Source of the DNA: JAUUZQ01 sp964538375
GTDB taxonomy: Bacteria > Bacteroidota > Bacteroidia > Bacteroidales > GCA-2748055
Assembly: GCA_964538375.1 (NCBI GenBank)
Contig: CAZIFQ010000001.1
Location: 124,001-188,000, forward strand
Direction of reading: 5' to 3'
Length of the DNA: 64,000 nucleotides
Part shown: in pieces, positions 1 through 7,550 of the stretch
Numbering within the stretch: the first letter of the stretch is position 1
Layout: each line of letters starts with the position of its first letter
The notes under the pieces: generated by a model
What the model was told of the DNA's origin: nothing
Database searches by the model: none
The model's input: the letters and a program-made list of their open reading frames with translations, nothing else
Program-made: the position numbers and the translations under genes

Positions 1-97
1 GCAACATATCTTTACGTGCTTCATCAAGCGACCCTTTATCGGCAGCACTTTCAAATAATGCTTTAGCGTATCTTACTGATATTTTACTATCGTTCAT
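1..97 (-). CDS. atpH: ATP synthase F1 delta subunit, N-terminal fragment
   Basis: The minus strand opens with ATG at 97-95 and reads into the window edge, giving about 32 residues that begin MNDSKISVRYAKALFESA. The sequence RYAKALFE is the conserved first helix of the delta (OSCP) subunit that links F1 to the peripheral stalk. It starts 8 bases after the atpF stop, in the order b then delta expected for an atp operon. The rest lies outside the window. Identification rests on the helix motif and on position. Confidence 0.88.
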   Translation of the reverse strand, partial: MNDSKISVRYAKALFESAADKGSLDEARKDML

Positions 98-105
98 TCT
101 TCCTG

Positions 106-600
106 TTAATTCAGATCAATATCATCTACGAGCTTATTAACAAGGTCCTTCTGGGCCTTATCCTCACTTAGCTTCTCAACCAGTATTTTCTCTGCAATTT
201 CAACAGATAGTTTAGCCATCTGTGCCTTCATTTCATTTACAGCAGACGCCTGTTCGGCCCTAATGGCCTCTTTGGCGTTCTTTATCATTTTTGATCCTTC
301 TGCACCGGCCTTATCCTTGGCTTCTGCAATAATTTTATCCTTCACATCACGTGCATCTTTCATCAATGCATTTCTTTCTGACTTTGCCTCAGCCAGGATT
401 ATTTCATTGTCAGCTTTTAGCTGAGCCATATCTTCCCTGGCTTTTTCTGCAGAATCCAGCGCCTTGCGAATACTTTCATTCCGTGCAGCTACAGCAGCCA
501 GGATTGCCGGCCATGCAAACTTGCCAAGAACGAATAGAAGAATCAGGAAGAACAAGGTCGTCCAAAAGATCATTCCTATTCCGGGAGTTACAAGATCCAT
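106..600 (-). CDS. atpF: ATP synthase F0 subunit b
   Basis: A 164-residue protein with one N-terminal membrane helix (about residues 8-26, TPGIGMIFWTTLFFLILLFV) followed by a long, charged, alanine-rich helix to the C terminus. This is the plan of the b subunit, which dimerises as the peripheral stalk of the F1F0 ATP synthase. Length matches the family. It lies between atpE and atpH on the minus strand. A strong hairpin precedes its start (see 630-662). Confidence 0.95.
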   Translation of the reverse strand: MDLVTPGIGMIFWTTLFFLILLFVLGKFAWPAILAAVAARNESIRKALDSAEKAREDMAQLKADNEIILAEAKSERNALMKDARDVKDKIIAEAKDKAGAEGSKMIKNAKEAIRAEQASAVNEMKAQMAKLSVEIAEKILVEKLSEDKAQKDLVNKLVDDIDLN

Positions 601-629
601 AATATATTGTTTTAATAGTTAATCAATTT

Positions 630-662
630 AAGCGACCTGCAACCAACCGTTGCAGGTCGCTT
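630..662 (-). promoter_or_regulatory. Perfect 14-bp hairpin between atpE and atpF
   Basis: Bases 630-643 and 649-662 are perfect inverted repeats of 14 bp around a 5-base loop. The stem contains AGCGACCTGCAAC. It lies in the 72-base gap after the atpE stop and before the atpF start. The minus-strand transcript has no proper U-tract after it, so a processing or mRNA-stability element, or a partial terminator, is more likely than a full stop. The function is inferred. Confidence 0.7.
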
Positions 663-672
663 TTCCTTTGTG

Positions 673-879
673 CTAGTTTGACATCATGGCTACCACGATA
701 GCAAACAATGCAGCTCCTTCGATAAGCGCAGCTGAAATAATCATCGCTGTTTGAATCTTACCTGTTGCTTCAGGTTGACGAGCAATAGCTTCCATAGCTT
801 TTCCTCCGATCATTCCGATTCCAATACCTGCTCCGATTACAACTAATCCTGCACCAATTGCGGCAAATGTTCCTGTCAT
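673..879 (-). CDS. atpE: ATP synthase F0 subunit c
   Basis: A 68-residue two-helix proteolipid with the polar loop ARQPE between a glycine-rich first helix (GAGIGIGMIGGKAMEAIARQ) and a second helix carrying the ion-binding Glu in AALIEGAALFAI. The Glu is followed by Gly rather than Ser/Thr, and helix 1 has no Gln at the sodium-ligand position, so proton coupling is more likely than sodium coupling (inference from known c-ring motifs). It follows atpB with a 26-base gap and is followed by a strong hairpin. Confidence 0.96.
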   Translation of the reverse strand: MTGTFAAIGAGLVVIGAGIGIGMIGGKAMEAIARQPEATGKIQTAMIISAALIEGAALFAIVVAMMSN

Positions 880-905
880 AATAAAAAAGTATTAATTAAA
901 AATAA

Positions 906-2093
906 TTATTCATGGTGATGCTCAGGCAACGCCATTCCAATAAACAAAGCTGACAAGAGTGTAAAAATATAGGCCTGTAAAAATGCTACCAGCAATTCAA
1001 TCATGTCCATAAACAGAACTAAAATTCCGGATGGCACAGCCATAAATACACTCTTAAATATAAATATCATAGAAACCAGACTCAATACGATAATATGGCC
1101 CGCCGTAATATTGGCAAAAAGACGAATCATCAAAGCGAATGGTTTAGTAATTATTCCAATTAATTCTAAAGGAATCATAATTGGATACAACCAAATGGGT
1201 ACTCCCGGGGGGTTGAAAATATGCCCCCAATATCCTTTGTTGGCACCAATGTTAGTAATAAGCATTGTACAAACAGCAAGCACCATTGTAACGGCAATAT
1301 TACCTGTAACATTTGCTCCAAATGGGAAAAACGGAATCATTCCCATTAGGTTATGTATCAGGATAAAGAAAAATACAGTTAGTAGATAGGGCGTGTATTT
1401 TTTATACTTCGTCTCCCCGATATTTGGTTTAGCAACATCTTCTTCAATAAAGACTACCACTGGTTCAAGAAATCCCTGTAAACCTTTTGGAGCGCTAACA
1501 CCAGTTTTCTTGTAAGATTTGGCAAGTGTAAGGAATACTACCAGGAGAATAATTACTGCCAATAGCATCATAAATACATTTTTTGTTATCGAGAAATCCA
1601 AAGGGACTGTTCCCGCAACAAGCTCGCCATGGGAAAATATACCATCCCCATTAATGCTTTCTACAGAACTGTTTTGATCCACATGGACAATGACTTTATC
1701 AAGTGGCTTCTCAACTTTCTCTCCCTTTTTGTTGGTTGTCACCCTTACCATTTCTACTCCATACTGGAATCCTTTATAATGATGATGATGGGCAATCTTA
1801 TTTGATATAAACGCTTTGAGTCCTGTCTCTTTACTAACAAGAATAATAAGTAAAGGAACGCTTACGTGTTTTCCTTTCTTTGTAGTAAGAATATGCCAGT
1901 CATGGCTATCGGCAGCGTGTTCCATGACGACTTCCGTGGCATTAAATTCTTCTGCTTCCTGGTGTTCATCCTTTTGTTGTTGCTCAAGAGCCGGGGAATG
2001 TTCTTCTGTATGTTCCTGGGCCCTGATATTATTCAATGACCCGAAACAAACGAATAAGAGGAGGATAAATGATTTAATTACTGTTTTTCTCAC
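906..2093 (-). CDS. atpB: ATP synthase F0 subunit a, with long N-terminal extension
   Basis: A 395-residue protein. The last about 230 residues form the multi-helix a subunit, including HNLMGMIPFFPFGANVTGN and the helix with the essential Arg in PFALMIRLFANITAGH, which faces the c ring in proton translocation. The first about 170 residues are an extension with a signal-like hydrophobic start (SFILLLFVCFGSLNNIRAQ) and a charged, His-containing region with HHHHYKG. Long N-terminal extensions of subunit a are common in Bacteroidota. The protein ends HHHE. It lies directly upstream of atpE. Confidence 0.95.
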   Translation of the reverse strand: MRKTVIKSFILLLFVCFGSLNNIRAQEHTEEHSPALEQQQKDEHQEAEEFNATEVVMEHAADSHDWHILTTKKGKHVSVPLLIILVSKETGLKAFISNKIAHHHHYKGFQYGVEMVRVTTNKKGEKVEKPLDKVIVHVDQNSSVESINGDGIFSHGELVAGTVPLDFSITKNVFMMLLAVIILLVVFLTLAKSYKKTGVSAPKGLQGFLEPVVVFIEEDVAKPNIGETKYKKYTPYLLTVFFFILIHNLMGMIPFFPFGANVTGNIAVTMVLAVCTMLITNIGANKGYWGHIFNPPGVPIWLYPIMIPLELIGIITKPFALMIRLFANITAGHIIVLSLVSMIFIFKSVFMAVPSGILVLFMDMIELLVAFLQAYIFTLLSALFIGMALPEHHHE

Positions 2094-2111
2094 GCTGACT
2101 TTAGTCTCTAA

Positions 2112-2492
2112 TCAATTTGTTTTCAACACCTTAAACAAAATTCTTATTAAGAAAAATGTAAGGAATAAATATAGAACAAAAAACGCAATGATGAATGGTT
2201 TTGTCAGATTTTTTCCACTCGCCCAAAAGATTAGAATAAATATTAAATAGGAAAAGAATTTTCCGCCCAATCCTATTAGCAAATATATACCCTGTAACTT
2301 CTTTCCCTTTGAAATGCCAATCATAGCCAGTATATAAGCGCCAAGGGTAATCAAGGTCATCACTGACAAGGTCAGAGCATAGGTGTTTACTGAAAGAGAT
2401 ATATCTGAATAATGTAACAACGCTGTTCCGGCCAGCATAAGAATGGCATAGAGTACTAATATTTGCCAGATATGCTTAAACCGCTCAATCAT
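2112..2492 (-). CDS. AtpI-like small membrane protein of the atp operon
   Basis: A protein of about 126 residues starting at MIERFKHIWQ, with four predicted membrane helices. The ATG at 2492-2490 is chosen because it overlaps the stop of the preceding AtpZ gene (2485) by 8 bases, a typical translational coupling. The longer in-frame extension upstream would overlap AtpZ heavily and has no family-like sequence. Its position between atpZ and atpB matches the AtpI-like slot of Bacteroidota atp operons. AtpI-family proteins are thought to help c-ring assembly or ion supply. The assignment is mainly by context. Confidence 0.7.
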   Translation of the reverse strand: MIERFKHIWQILVLYAILMLAGTALLHYSDISLSVNTYALTLSVMTLITLGAYILAMIGISKGKKLQGIYLLIGLGGKFFSYLIFILIFWASGKNLTKPFIIAFFVLYLFLTFFLIRILFKVLKTN

Positions 2493-2754
2493 CGCTTTTA
2501 TGAATAAAATCTCTGAGTGCTGTGTAGAGTCCGACGAAAACACCGAGCAATGCAAGAATAGCAGTATAGATTGGTTTTTCATTTCCTGCCCGAAGGTCCA
2601 GCTTTTTACCGGCCCAGGTAAAGATCAGGATAATAATAAGCATTTGGACACCCATACCAATATACCTGGCATAAGCGCTTCTTCCGGAATCGTCCTTTGG
2701 ATTACTTGGTTTCTTTTCCGGGCTCTGGTTCAATGACTGATCCTTTTTTCCCAC
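2485..2754 (-). CDS. atpZ: AtpZ/AtpI family protein, start overlapping bactofilin
   Basis: The conserved core is YIGMGVQMLIIILIFTWAGKKLD plus a second helix ending YTALRDFIHKSDD, the two-helix AtpZ/AtpI hairpin associated with ATP synthase assembly and Mg/Ca handling. There is no in-frame ATG between the bactofilin stop and the core. The likeliest starts are GTG at 2754-2752 (then GKKDQSLNQ) or a TTG at 2733. An upstream start at 2799 is also open. Any of the three overlaps the 3' end of the bactofilin gene (stop at 2702) in another frame, so translation is probably coupled. Start uncertain, identity good. Confidence 0.75.
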   Translation of the reverse strand: MGKKDQSLNQSPEKKPSNPKDDSGRSAYARYIGMGVQMLIIILIFTWAGKKLDLRAGNEKPIYTAILALLGVFVGLYTALRDFIHKSDD

Positions 2755-3091
2755 CCATATCGCATTTACCTGTGAACAGAGCACCTGGTTCAATAGCAAG
2801 TTTGCTGGTTTTCATTTCACCATACAAACGAGACATAGAGCGCAATGATAACAACTCTTCAACATGCACTTTACCTTCAACCACACCTTCTACTTCACAG
2901 TTTCTGCACCTGATTTCACCACTTACTTTTCCGGATTGCCCGATAAAAACTTTTCCTTTGGTGATAAGATTCCCTACTAGAATGCCATCAAAACGGATAT
3001 TTTCATTAGAAGTAATATTGCCTTCAATAGTAGTTCCTACTCCAATTAAATTAATCTTATTGGTATTTTCTGCTTCTGCAACTTTCGCCAT
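2702..3091 (-). CDS. Bactofilin family cytoskeletal protein
   Basis: A 129-residue protein with repeated short beta-strand units (GTTIEGNITSNENIRFDG, GNLITKGKVFIGQSGKVSG, GEMKTSKLAIEPGALFTG), which form the right-handed beta-helix of bactofilins (DUF583). Bactofilins polymerise without nucleotide and shape the cell or localise proteins. A charged tail follows. It is the first gene of the run leading into the ATP synthase genes, a conserved Bacteroidota arrangement. Confidence 0.92.
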   Translation of the reverse strand: MAKVAEAENTNKINLIGVGTTIEGNITSNENIRFDGILVGNLITKGKVFIGQSGKVSGEIRCRNCEVEGVVEGKVHVEELLSLRSMSRLYGEMKTSKLAIEPGALFTGKCDMGGKKGSVIEPEPGKETK

Positions 3092-3137
3092 AACACACTG
3101 ATTTTTAAAAGAGAACCGAAAATAAAATATTAACGGT

Positions 3138-3145
3138 CAAAGATA
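3138..3145 (-). promoter_or_regulatory. Candidate Bacteroidota -7 box for the bactofilin/atp operon
   Basis: On the minus strand the bases read TATCTTTG, an exact match to the TAnnTTTG -7 consensus of Bacteroidota housekeeping promoters. It lies about 47 bases upstream of the bactofilin ATG in the only long gap before it. A TTGAC lies upstream at 3173-3169, but the 25-base spacing is longer than the usual 19-21, so only the -7 half is well supported. Confidence 0.4.
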
Positions 3146-3217
3146 TAAATTATTTCACATGTAATACAGTCAAGGTTGAGAATATCTGGTTTGAGTGGCC
3201 TGAATGAAATAAAAAAT

Positions 3218-4216
3218 CTATTTATTTCCGTCGTAGGCCCATTTCAAATATATTGCCCCCCAGGTAAATCCACCACCAAATGCTGAGAGAATTAATTTAT
3301 CACCTTTTTTAAGTTGAGATTCGTATTCCCACATGCACAATGGAATTGTTGCAGCGGTAGTGTTTCCATATTTTTCAATATTAATCATTACCTGCTCTTT
3401 TTTAATTCCCATTCTGCGGGCCACCGCTTCAATAATTCTCATATTTGCCTGGTGAGGCACCAGCCATGTGAGTTCTTCCGGCTTAATATTGTTACGTTCC
3501 ATTACCTCAGTAGATACATCGGCCATTTTTGAAACAGCCACTTTAAATACAGCCTTGCCTTCCTGGTATACAAAGTGTTCTCTATTGTCAACGGTCTCAT
3601 GAGTGGCCGGCTTCAGGGAGCCACCTGCTTTCATATGCAGATACCTGGCTCCACCACCATCAACCTCCAAAATAGAGTCCTGAAGGCCCAGTCCTTCTTC
3701 GACCTCCTCTATCAACACTGCAGCAGCACCATCACCAAAGAGAGGACAAGTTGTACGATCGGTATAATCGGTAATAGAGGACATCATATCTGCGCCAACA
3801 AGCACAATTTTTTTATGGGCCCCACTTTTTATAAACTGGGTGGCTGTTTGTAGCGCAAAAAGAAAACCAGAACAAGCAGCTGATATATCAAACCCCCAGG
3901 CTTTTGTTAATCCCGCTTTGTGACTGATTAAATTTGCAGTCGAAGGAAAATGCATATCAGGAGAAATTGTTGCGCATATGATCAGCTCAACATCTTCTGG
4001 ATCTGTACCTGTCTTTTCCAGCAGGCCTTTTACTGCTTCAGCACCCATATAAGATGTGGCTTCTCCGTTTTTAAGAATTCTTCTCTCTTTGATACCAATC
4101 CTCTGCATTATCCACTCATCCGTGGTCTCAACCATTGTGCTAAGTTCTTCGTTGGTTAACCTGTATTCAGGCACCCAGCCGTTTATTCCAGTAATTCCTG
4201 CTTCTACCTTGTTCAT
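3218..4216 (-). CDS. fabH: Beta-ketoacyl-ACP synthase III
   Basis: A 332-residue thiolase-fold enzyme that condenses an acyl-CoA primer with malonyl-ACP to start fatty-acid synthesis. The catalytic triad is visible: Cys115 in ISAACSGFLFAL, His255 in LVPHQANMR and Asn285 in KYGNTTAATIP. Its ATG overlaps the end of plsX by 4 bases, so it closes the operon DUF177-rpmF-plsX-fabH, a widely conserved order that couples phospholipid and fatty-acid synthesis. Confidence 0.97.
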   Translation of the reverse strand: MNKVEAGITGINGWVPEYRLTNEELSTMVETTDEWIMQRIGIKERRILKNGEATSYMGAEAVKGLLEKTGTDPEDVELIICATISPDMHFPSTANLISHKAGLTKAWGFDISAACSGFLFALQTATQFIKSGAHKKIVLVGADMMSSITDYTDRTTCPLFGDGAAAVLIEEVEEGLGLQDSILEVDGGGARYLHMKAGGSLKPATHETVDNREHFVYQEGKAVFKVAVSKMADVSTEVMERNNIKPEELTWLVPHQANMRIIEAVARRMGIKKEQVMINIEKYGNTTAATIPLCMWEYESQLKKGDKLILSAFGGGFTWGAIYLKWAYDGNK

Positions 4217-5157
4217 TTGTTCAGTGCTTCTTTAATTTTATTTATTAATCCGGCTTTCACAACATTGCTGGTTCCCAGAATCATATTTTTTATGGCTTTA
4301 TCATTTGAAATACCGTGTCCAATGACCAATGGAGCCTGAATACCAAGAACAGGTGAACCTCCATAATTTTCAAAATTAAACATTTCAAAATGACCATTAC
4401 CAATTTGTTTCTTAGATACTAGTCGGTAAAAAGCTTCGGCCTCTTTAAGAACAATATTTCCCACAAAGCCATCGCAAACCACCACATCAGTTTCCAAATT
4501 TAGAAACAATTCATTTGCCTCCACATTTCCAATAAAATTAAAATCTATAGAATCTTTCATCAGGTGAAAAGTGCTTTTTGCAACTAAGTTTCCTTTCTCT
4601 TCCTCCTTACCAATATTCAACAAAGACACCCTTGGATTCTCAATATTGTTAATCAATTTTGAATAGAGACTTCCAATTACAGCATATTGATACTGCACAT
4701 CGGGTCTTGCATCAGGATTTAGCCCAACATCCAAAATTTGGGCATTGGGTCCTTCAAGGGAAGGTATAGCTGCGGAGATTGCCGGACGAATAACTCCTGG
4801 AATTGATGAAACAATCTGCATAGCACCAATAAGCATAGCGCCAGTGTTTCCTGCACTGCAAAAGCCATCCAGCTCACCGGCCTTTAGCATTTTTTGTCCA
4901 AGAAAAATTCCTGCATTGGGAGATTTTGCGAATATTTTCAGGGGATGATCAGACATTTGAACCTGATCAGGAGTGTGAACAATTGGAAATTGGGAAATAT
5001 CTAATTGGTGTTCATTGGCATATTTCTCAATGATGTCTTTGTTTCCAACAAAGACAATCTCTACCTCAGGAGGTAATTCTTTCCTTGCAAGAAGACTTCC
5101 AAGAATAGGAGATTCCGGAGCGAAATCCCCCCCCATAATATCTATACCAACACGCAT
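4213..5157 (-). CDS. plsX: Phosphate acyltransferase PlsX
   Basis: A 314-residue protein starting MRVGIDIMGGDFAPESP, the hallmark of PlsX, which makes acyl-phosphate from acyl-ACP for glycerol-3-phosphate acylation. Further family motifs are GFCSAGNTGAMLIGAM, VVCDGFVGNIVLKEAEA and the C-terminal GGSPVLGIQAPLVIGHG. Length is typical. It sits between rpmF (23 bases upstream) and fabH (4-base overlap). Confidence 0.97.
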   Translation of the reverse strand: MRVGIDIMGGDFAPESPILGSLLARKELPPEVEIVFVGNKDIIEKYANEHQLDISQFPIVHTPDQVQMSDHPLKIFAKSPNAGIFLGQKMLKAGELDGFCSAGNTGAMLIGAMQIVSSIPGVIRPAISAAIPSLEGPNAQILDVGLNPDARPDVQYQYAVIGSLYSKLINNIENPRVSLLNIGKEEEKGNLVAKSTFHLMKDSIDFNFIGNVEANELFLNLETDVVVCDGFVGNIVLKEAEAFYRLVSKKQIGNGHFEMFNFENYGGSPVLGIQAPLVIGHGISNDKAIKNMILGTSNVVKAGLINKIKEALNK

Positions 5158-5180
5158 AATGCGTTAGGGGTCAGGTTACG

Positions 5181-5375
5181 TTAGGCCAAGCTAGCCTCGT
5201 TGTCAATCACCAGTTTACCTTTATAATAAAGGTTTCCGTCTACGTAATACGCGCGGTGACGCTGGTGCACAGTTCCTGTAGTTGAGCAAGTTGACAAAGT
5301 TGGAGCTTCCGCTTTATAATGCGTACGCCTCTTGTCTCTTCTTTGCTTCGACGTTTTTCTTTTCGGATGTGCCAT
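5181..5375 (-). CDS. rpmF: 50S ribosomal protein L32
   Basis: A 64-residue basic protein starting MAHPKRKTSKQRRDKRRTHY, the signature N terminus of L32. Only one Cys is present (STCSTTG), so the four-Cys zinc site of some L32 proteins is absent and this is the zinc-independent form. It lies between the DUF177 gene and plsX, the standard location. Confidence 0.97.
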   Translation of the reverse strand: MAHPKRKTSKQRRDKRRTHYKAEAPTLSTCSTTGTVHQRHRAYYVDGNLYYKGKLVIDNEASLA

Positions 5376-5380
5376 TGTTA

Positions 5381-5911
5381 CTAATTTTTATCTTTTAATT
5401 TTTTCAGTTCATCCCAACGGGGGTCAATCTTTTCCTCAACCTCCTGTATTAAATGTTCTTCCAGTTTTTCAATCATCTTTGCATTACAAGCTGATGTTCC
5501 ATCCTCGTTATCCGCATGAACTTTCTTCAGGGGCAAAGCAAGAATTAAGAATTCAAGGAGAAATTGTGAAATATCCAGTTGGTGCTCATCCCTTGTAATA
5601 ACGATTACATTTTCGTCAACTTCCTGGGCTTCCTCGCCAAATTTAATAAATTGTACCTGCGTTGAATCAATCTCTTGTAAATAGTATTCGAGACAACGAT
5701 CACAGATAATATTCAGAACCCCTTTCAAATGAAACTCCAGTGTAATAACACCGCTTGTCTTAGTCACATCAATTGAGACATGAATCTTCCCCCCTTTCCA
5801 ATCACCAATTTCCCTGCTTGCAAAGAACGAATCTTCTAATTCAAATTCAACTCTTTCATCCGGTCCACCCAGGCGAACCATATATTCTTCTTTGTTATTC
5901 CCTCCGCTCAT
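5381..5911 (-). CDS. DUF177 (YceD) family protein
   Basis: A 176-residue protein with the DUF177 core around GVLNIICDRCLEYYLQEID, where the CDRC pair is characteristic, and an acidic C-terminal half. YceD/DUF177 proteins are almost always encoded just before rpmF, as here (5 bases). The family has been linked to 23S rRNA maturation in some bacteria and chloroplasts; its role here is not shown by the sequence. It is the first gene of the rpmF-plsX-fabH operon. Confidence 0.88.
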   Translation of the reverse strand: MSGGNNKEEYMVRLGGPDERVEFELEDSFFASREIGDWKGGKIHVSIDVTKTSGVITLEFHLKGVLNIICDRCLEYYLQEIDSTQVQFIKFGEEAQEVDENVIVITRDEHQLDISQFLLEFLILALPLKKVHADNEDGTSACNAKMIEKLEEHLIQEVEEKIDPRWDELKKLKDKN

Positions 5912-5970
5912 GAGCTCGTCCTCCTGCGTCGTCTCCGGTTCCTTTTCACAGTACGTTGAATTTCGGGTTG

Positions 5971-5978
5971 CAAAAGTA
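5971..5978 (-). promoter_or_regulatory. Candidate -7 box for the DUF177-rpmF-plsX-fabH operon
   Basis: The minus strand reads TACTTTTG, matching TAnnTTTG exactly, about 60 bases upstream of the DUF177 start and inside the only gap before the operon. A clear TTG -33 element at the usual distance is not visible, so support is moderate. The A/T-rich rest of the 5912-6079 gap holds no gene. Confidence 0.45.
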
Positions 5979-6079
5979 AAAATTAAATTGGTATAAAAAA
6001 AATATATTCGTAGCAGGTCGAATATGATGGAGGACCAGTATTGTCAAGTGGTAAATAGAATTGTTCGGATAAGATATAG

Positions 6080-6457
6080 TTATTTTAGCACCTCACCAAT
6101 AGTATCAATCAGTGAATCTATGAAATAATCATCTTTTGTAAGAAACCTTGCCGCACCTTTTTCCATAAATTCGGCAAGGAGTTCATCGTTTCCATATCCG
6201 GTTAGAACAATGACCGGTACATCCTTATTAATCGTCTTTATTTTCTCAAGCGTTTCCATTCCGTTCATACTGCCTTCGTCTTTTCCGGCCAGAATATGAT
6301 CCAATACTATCAAATCAGGATTTGCATCCAATGATTCCAGGCACTCTTCTCCAGTATGAAATGATTTGACATCATATTGTTCCCGACTTTGGAAAGTATA
6401 TTCAAGAAGATTGATAATCATCTTATCATCGTCAACAAAGAATATCAATTTACTCAT
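6080..6457 (-). CDS. Single-domain response regulator (CheY-like receiver)
   Basis: A 125-residue stand-alone receiver domain. The acidic pair is in LIFFVDDDKM, the phospho-acceptor Asp is in PDLIVLDHILAG, the switch Thr is in VPVIVLTGYGND and the conserved Lys is in FLTKDDYF. No output domain follows. No histidine kinase is adjacent; the nearest genes are the divergent ABC exporter and the DUF177 operon. It probably signals by protein contact or acts in a phosphorelay. The partner is unknown. Confidence 0.9.
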   Translation of the reverse strand: MSKLIFFVDDDKMIINLLEYTFQSREQYDVKSFHTGEECLESLDANPDLIVLDHILAGKDEGSMNGMETLEKIKTINKDVPVIVLTGYGNDELLAEFMEKGAARFLTKDDYFIDSLIDTIGEVLK

Positions 6458-6552
6458 AATGGCTTGTAGTTATAGCTGTTACGCCTATTTACAATTTTTT
6501 CGGCCTCGTTCTAACGTAAAAATAGTATTTTTTTTAAAATTGACTGCTTAAA

Positions 6553-6574
6553 AATCTCCTTTCGAAAGGAGATT
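6553..6574. repeat. Perfect 22-bp palindrome in a divergent intergenic region
   Basis: AATCTCCTTTC followed by its exact reverse complement GAAAGGAGATT. It lies 95 bases upstream of the receiver gene and about 250 bases upstream of the ABC exporter. It is not behind either gene, so it is not an obvious terminator; an operator or a cruciform-type element is possible. The rest of the 6458-6826 gap holds the sigma-54-like elements listed separately and no gene that I can see. Confidence 0.5.
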
Positions 6575-6695
6575 ATAATAATATATGTAATAAATAAGTT
6601 GATTGAAGCAGGAAATATATGCCTGGATCGACTTTCATACTTTTCTCCTATCAACTGTTAAATACCACTAAATGAAAGTCAATTGGTTGAATAAC

Positions 6696-6711
6696 TGTCC
6701 GAAAACGAACA
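6696..6711 (+). promoter_or_regulatory. Candidate upstream activator dyad for the ABC exporter
   Basis: TGTCCGAAAACGAACA is a 6-4-6 dyad (TGTCCG / CGAACA) with one mismatched pair. It lies about 80 bases upstream of a sigma-54-like -24 element, a normal place for an NtrC-type enhancer site. No NtrC-type gene is adjacent; the only sigma-54 activator seen in the window is at 34.6-36.0 kb. Inference from arrangement only. Confidence 0.35.
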
Positions 6712-6788
6712 CGGTTTTCCCATTTCAGTACACTATTCACACTTATTAAATATTCCTTTTTGCATTGACATCGTGCACATTACTAGTT

Positions 6789-6805
6789 TTGGCACATCTC
6801 TTGAG
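6789..6805 (+). promoter_or_regulatory. Sigma-54-like -24/-12 promoter of the ABC exporter operon
   Basis: TTGGCACATCTCTTGAG keeps the TTGGCAC -24 element and the correct spacing to a TTGA -12 element (consensus TTGC). Transcription would start near 6816, leaving a short leader before the ATG at 6827. This also argues against a start at the upstream in-frame codon, which would lie within the promoter. Moderately supported because the -12 dinucleotide is GA rather than GC. Confidence 0.42.
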
Positions 6806-6826
6806 CTATATGTGGAAAATAAAAAA

Positions 6827-7516
6827 ATGATGTTACAGATAAAAAACCTCAGCAAAAGATTCCTGACCGAAGAAATTGAGACTACAGCACTTAATCAAAT
6901 CAACCTGGATGTAGAGAAAAGTGAGTTTATCTCAATAATGGGGCCTTCAGGTTGTGGAAAATCCACTTTACTAAATATCCTTGGCTTGCTGGACAATCCA
7001 TCTGAAGGAAATTATATTTTTAACGGCGTTGACGTAACCAAATTTGGAGAAAAACAGCGCACTAAACTCAGACGAGGTAATATCGGTTTTGTTTTTCAAA
7101 GTTTTAACCTCATTGATGAGCTTACTGTACAAAAGAATATTGAGTTACCCCTTTATTACATGAAAATGCCTGTTAAAGAGAGAAATTTCCGCTCAGAAGA
7201 AATCATGGAACTCCTGGATATTAATCACCGGAAAAATCACTTTCCACGACAACTCTCTGGCGGACAACAACAGCGCGTCGCTATTGCCAGGGCGGTAGTT
7301 GCAAATCCTTCCCTGATCCTTGCTGATGAGCCCACAGGTAATCTTGATTCTTTAAACGGCGATGAGGTTATGAAATACCTTCACCGACTAAATAGCAATG
7401 GTAGTACAATAATCATGGTTACTCACTCTGAAGAACAAGCGCAACAAGCTCAAAGAATCGTTCAGTTATTTGATGGAAAAATGATTACTGAAAATATTCT
7501 TGCAGCCGTTTCTTAA
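6827..7516 (+). CDS. ABC transporter ATP-binding protein (MacB/LolD type)
   Basis: About 229 residues. Walker A is GPSGCGKST, the Q-loop lies in GFVFQSFNLIDELT, the signature is LSGGQQQRVAIARA, Walker B is LILADEPTGNLDS and the switch His is in VTHSEEQA. The sequence is of the LolD/MacB class, which powers FtsX-type permeases. The start is placed at ATG 6827 (MMLQIKNLSKRF) because the upstream extension overlaps the promoter. The permease follows with a start at 7551, so they form a pair. The substrate is unknown; antimicrobial or envelope-molecule export is typical. Confidence 0.92.
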   Translation: MMLQIKNLSKRFLTEEIETTALNQINLDVEKSEFISIMGPSGCGKSTLLNILGLLDNPSEGNYIFNGVDVTKFGEKQRTKLRRGNIGFVFQSFNLIDELTVQKNIELPLYYMKMPVKERNFRSEEIMELLDINHRKNHFPRQLSGGQQQRVAIARAVVANPSLILADEPTGNLDSLNGDEVMKYLHRLNSNGSTIIMVTHSEEQAQQAQRIVQLFDGKMITENILAAVS

Positions 7517-7550
7517 TAAACTTAATTCACCATACCCTAAGCTCCTGAGC

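Noticed and set aside
2493..2582. Longer start for the AtpI-like gene
   Set aside because: It would overlap atpZ by about 100 bases; the ATG at 2492 gives a normal 8-base overlap.
6773..6826. N-terminal extension of the ABC ATPase
   Set aside because: The extension lies in the sigma-54-like promoter and is not part of the conserved fold; the ATG at 6827 is preferred.
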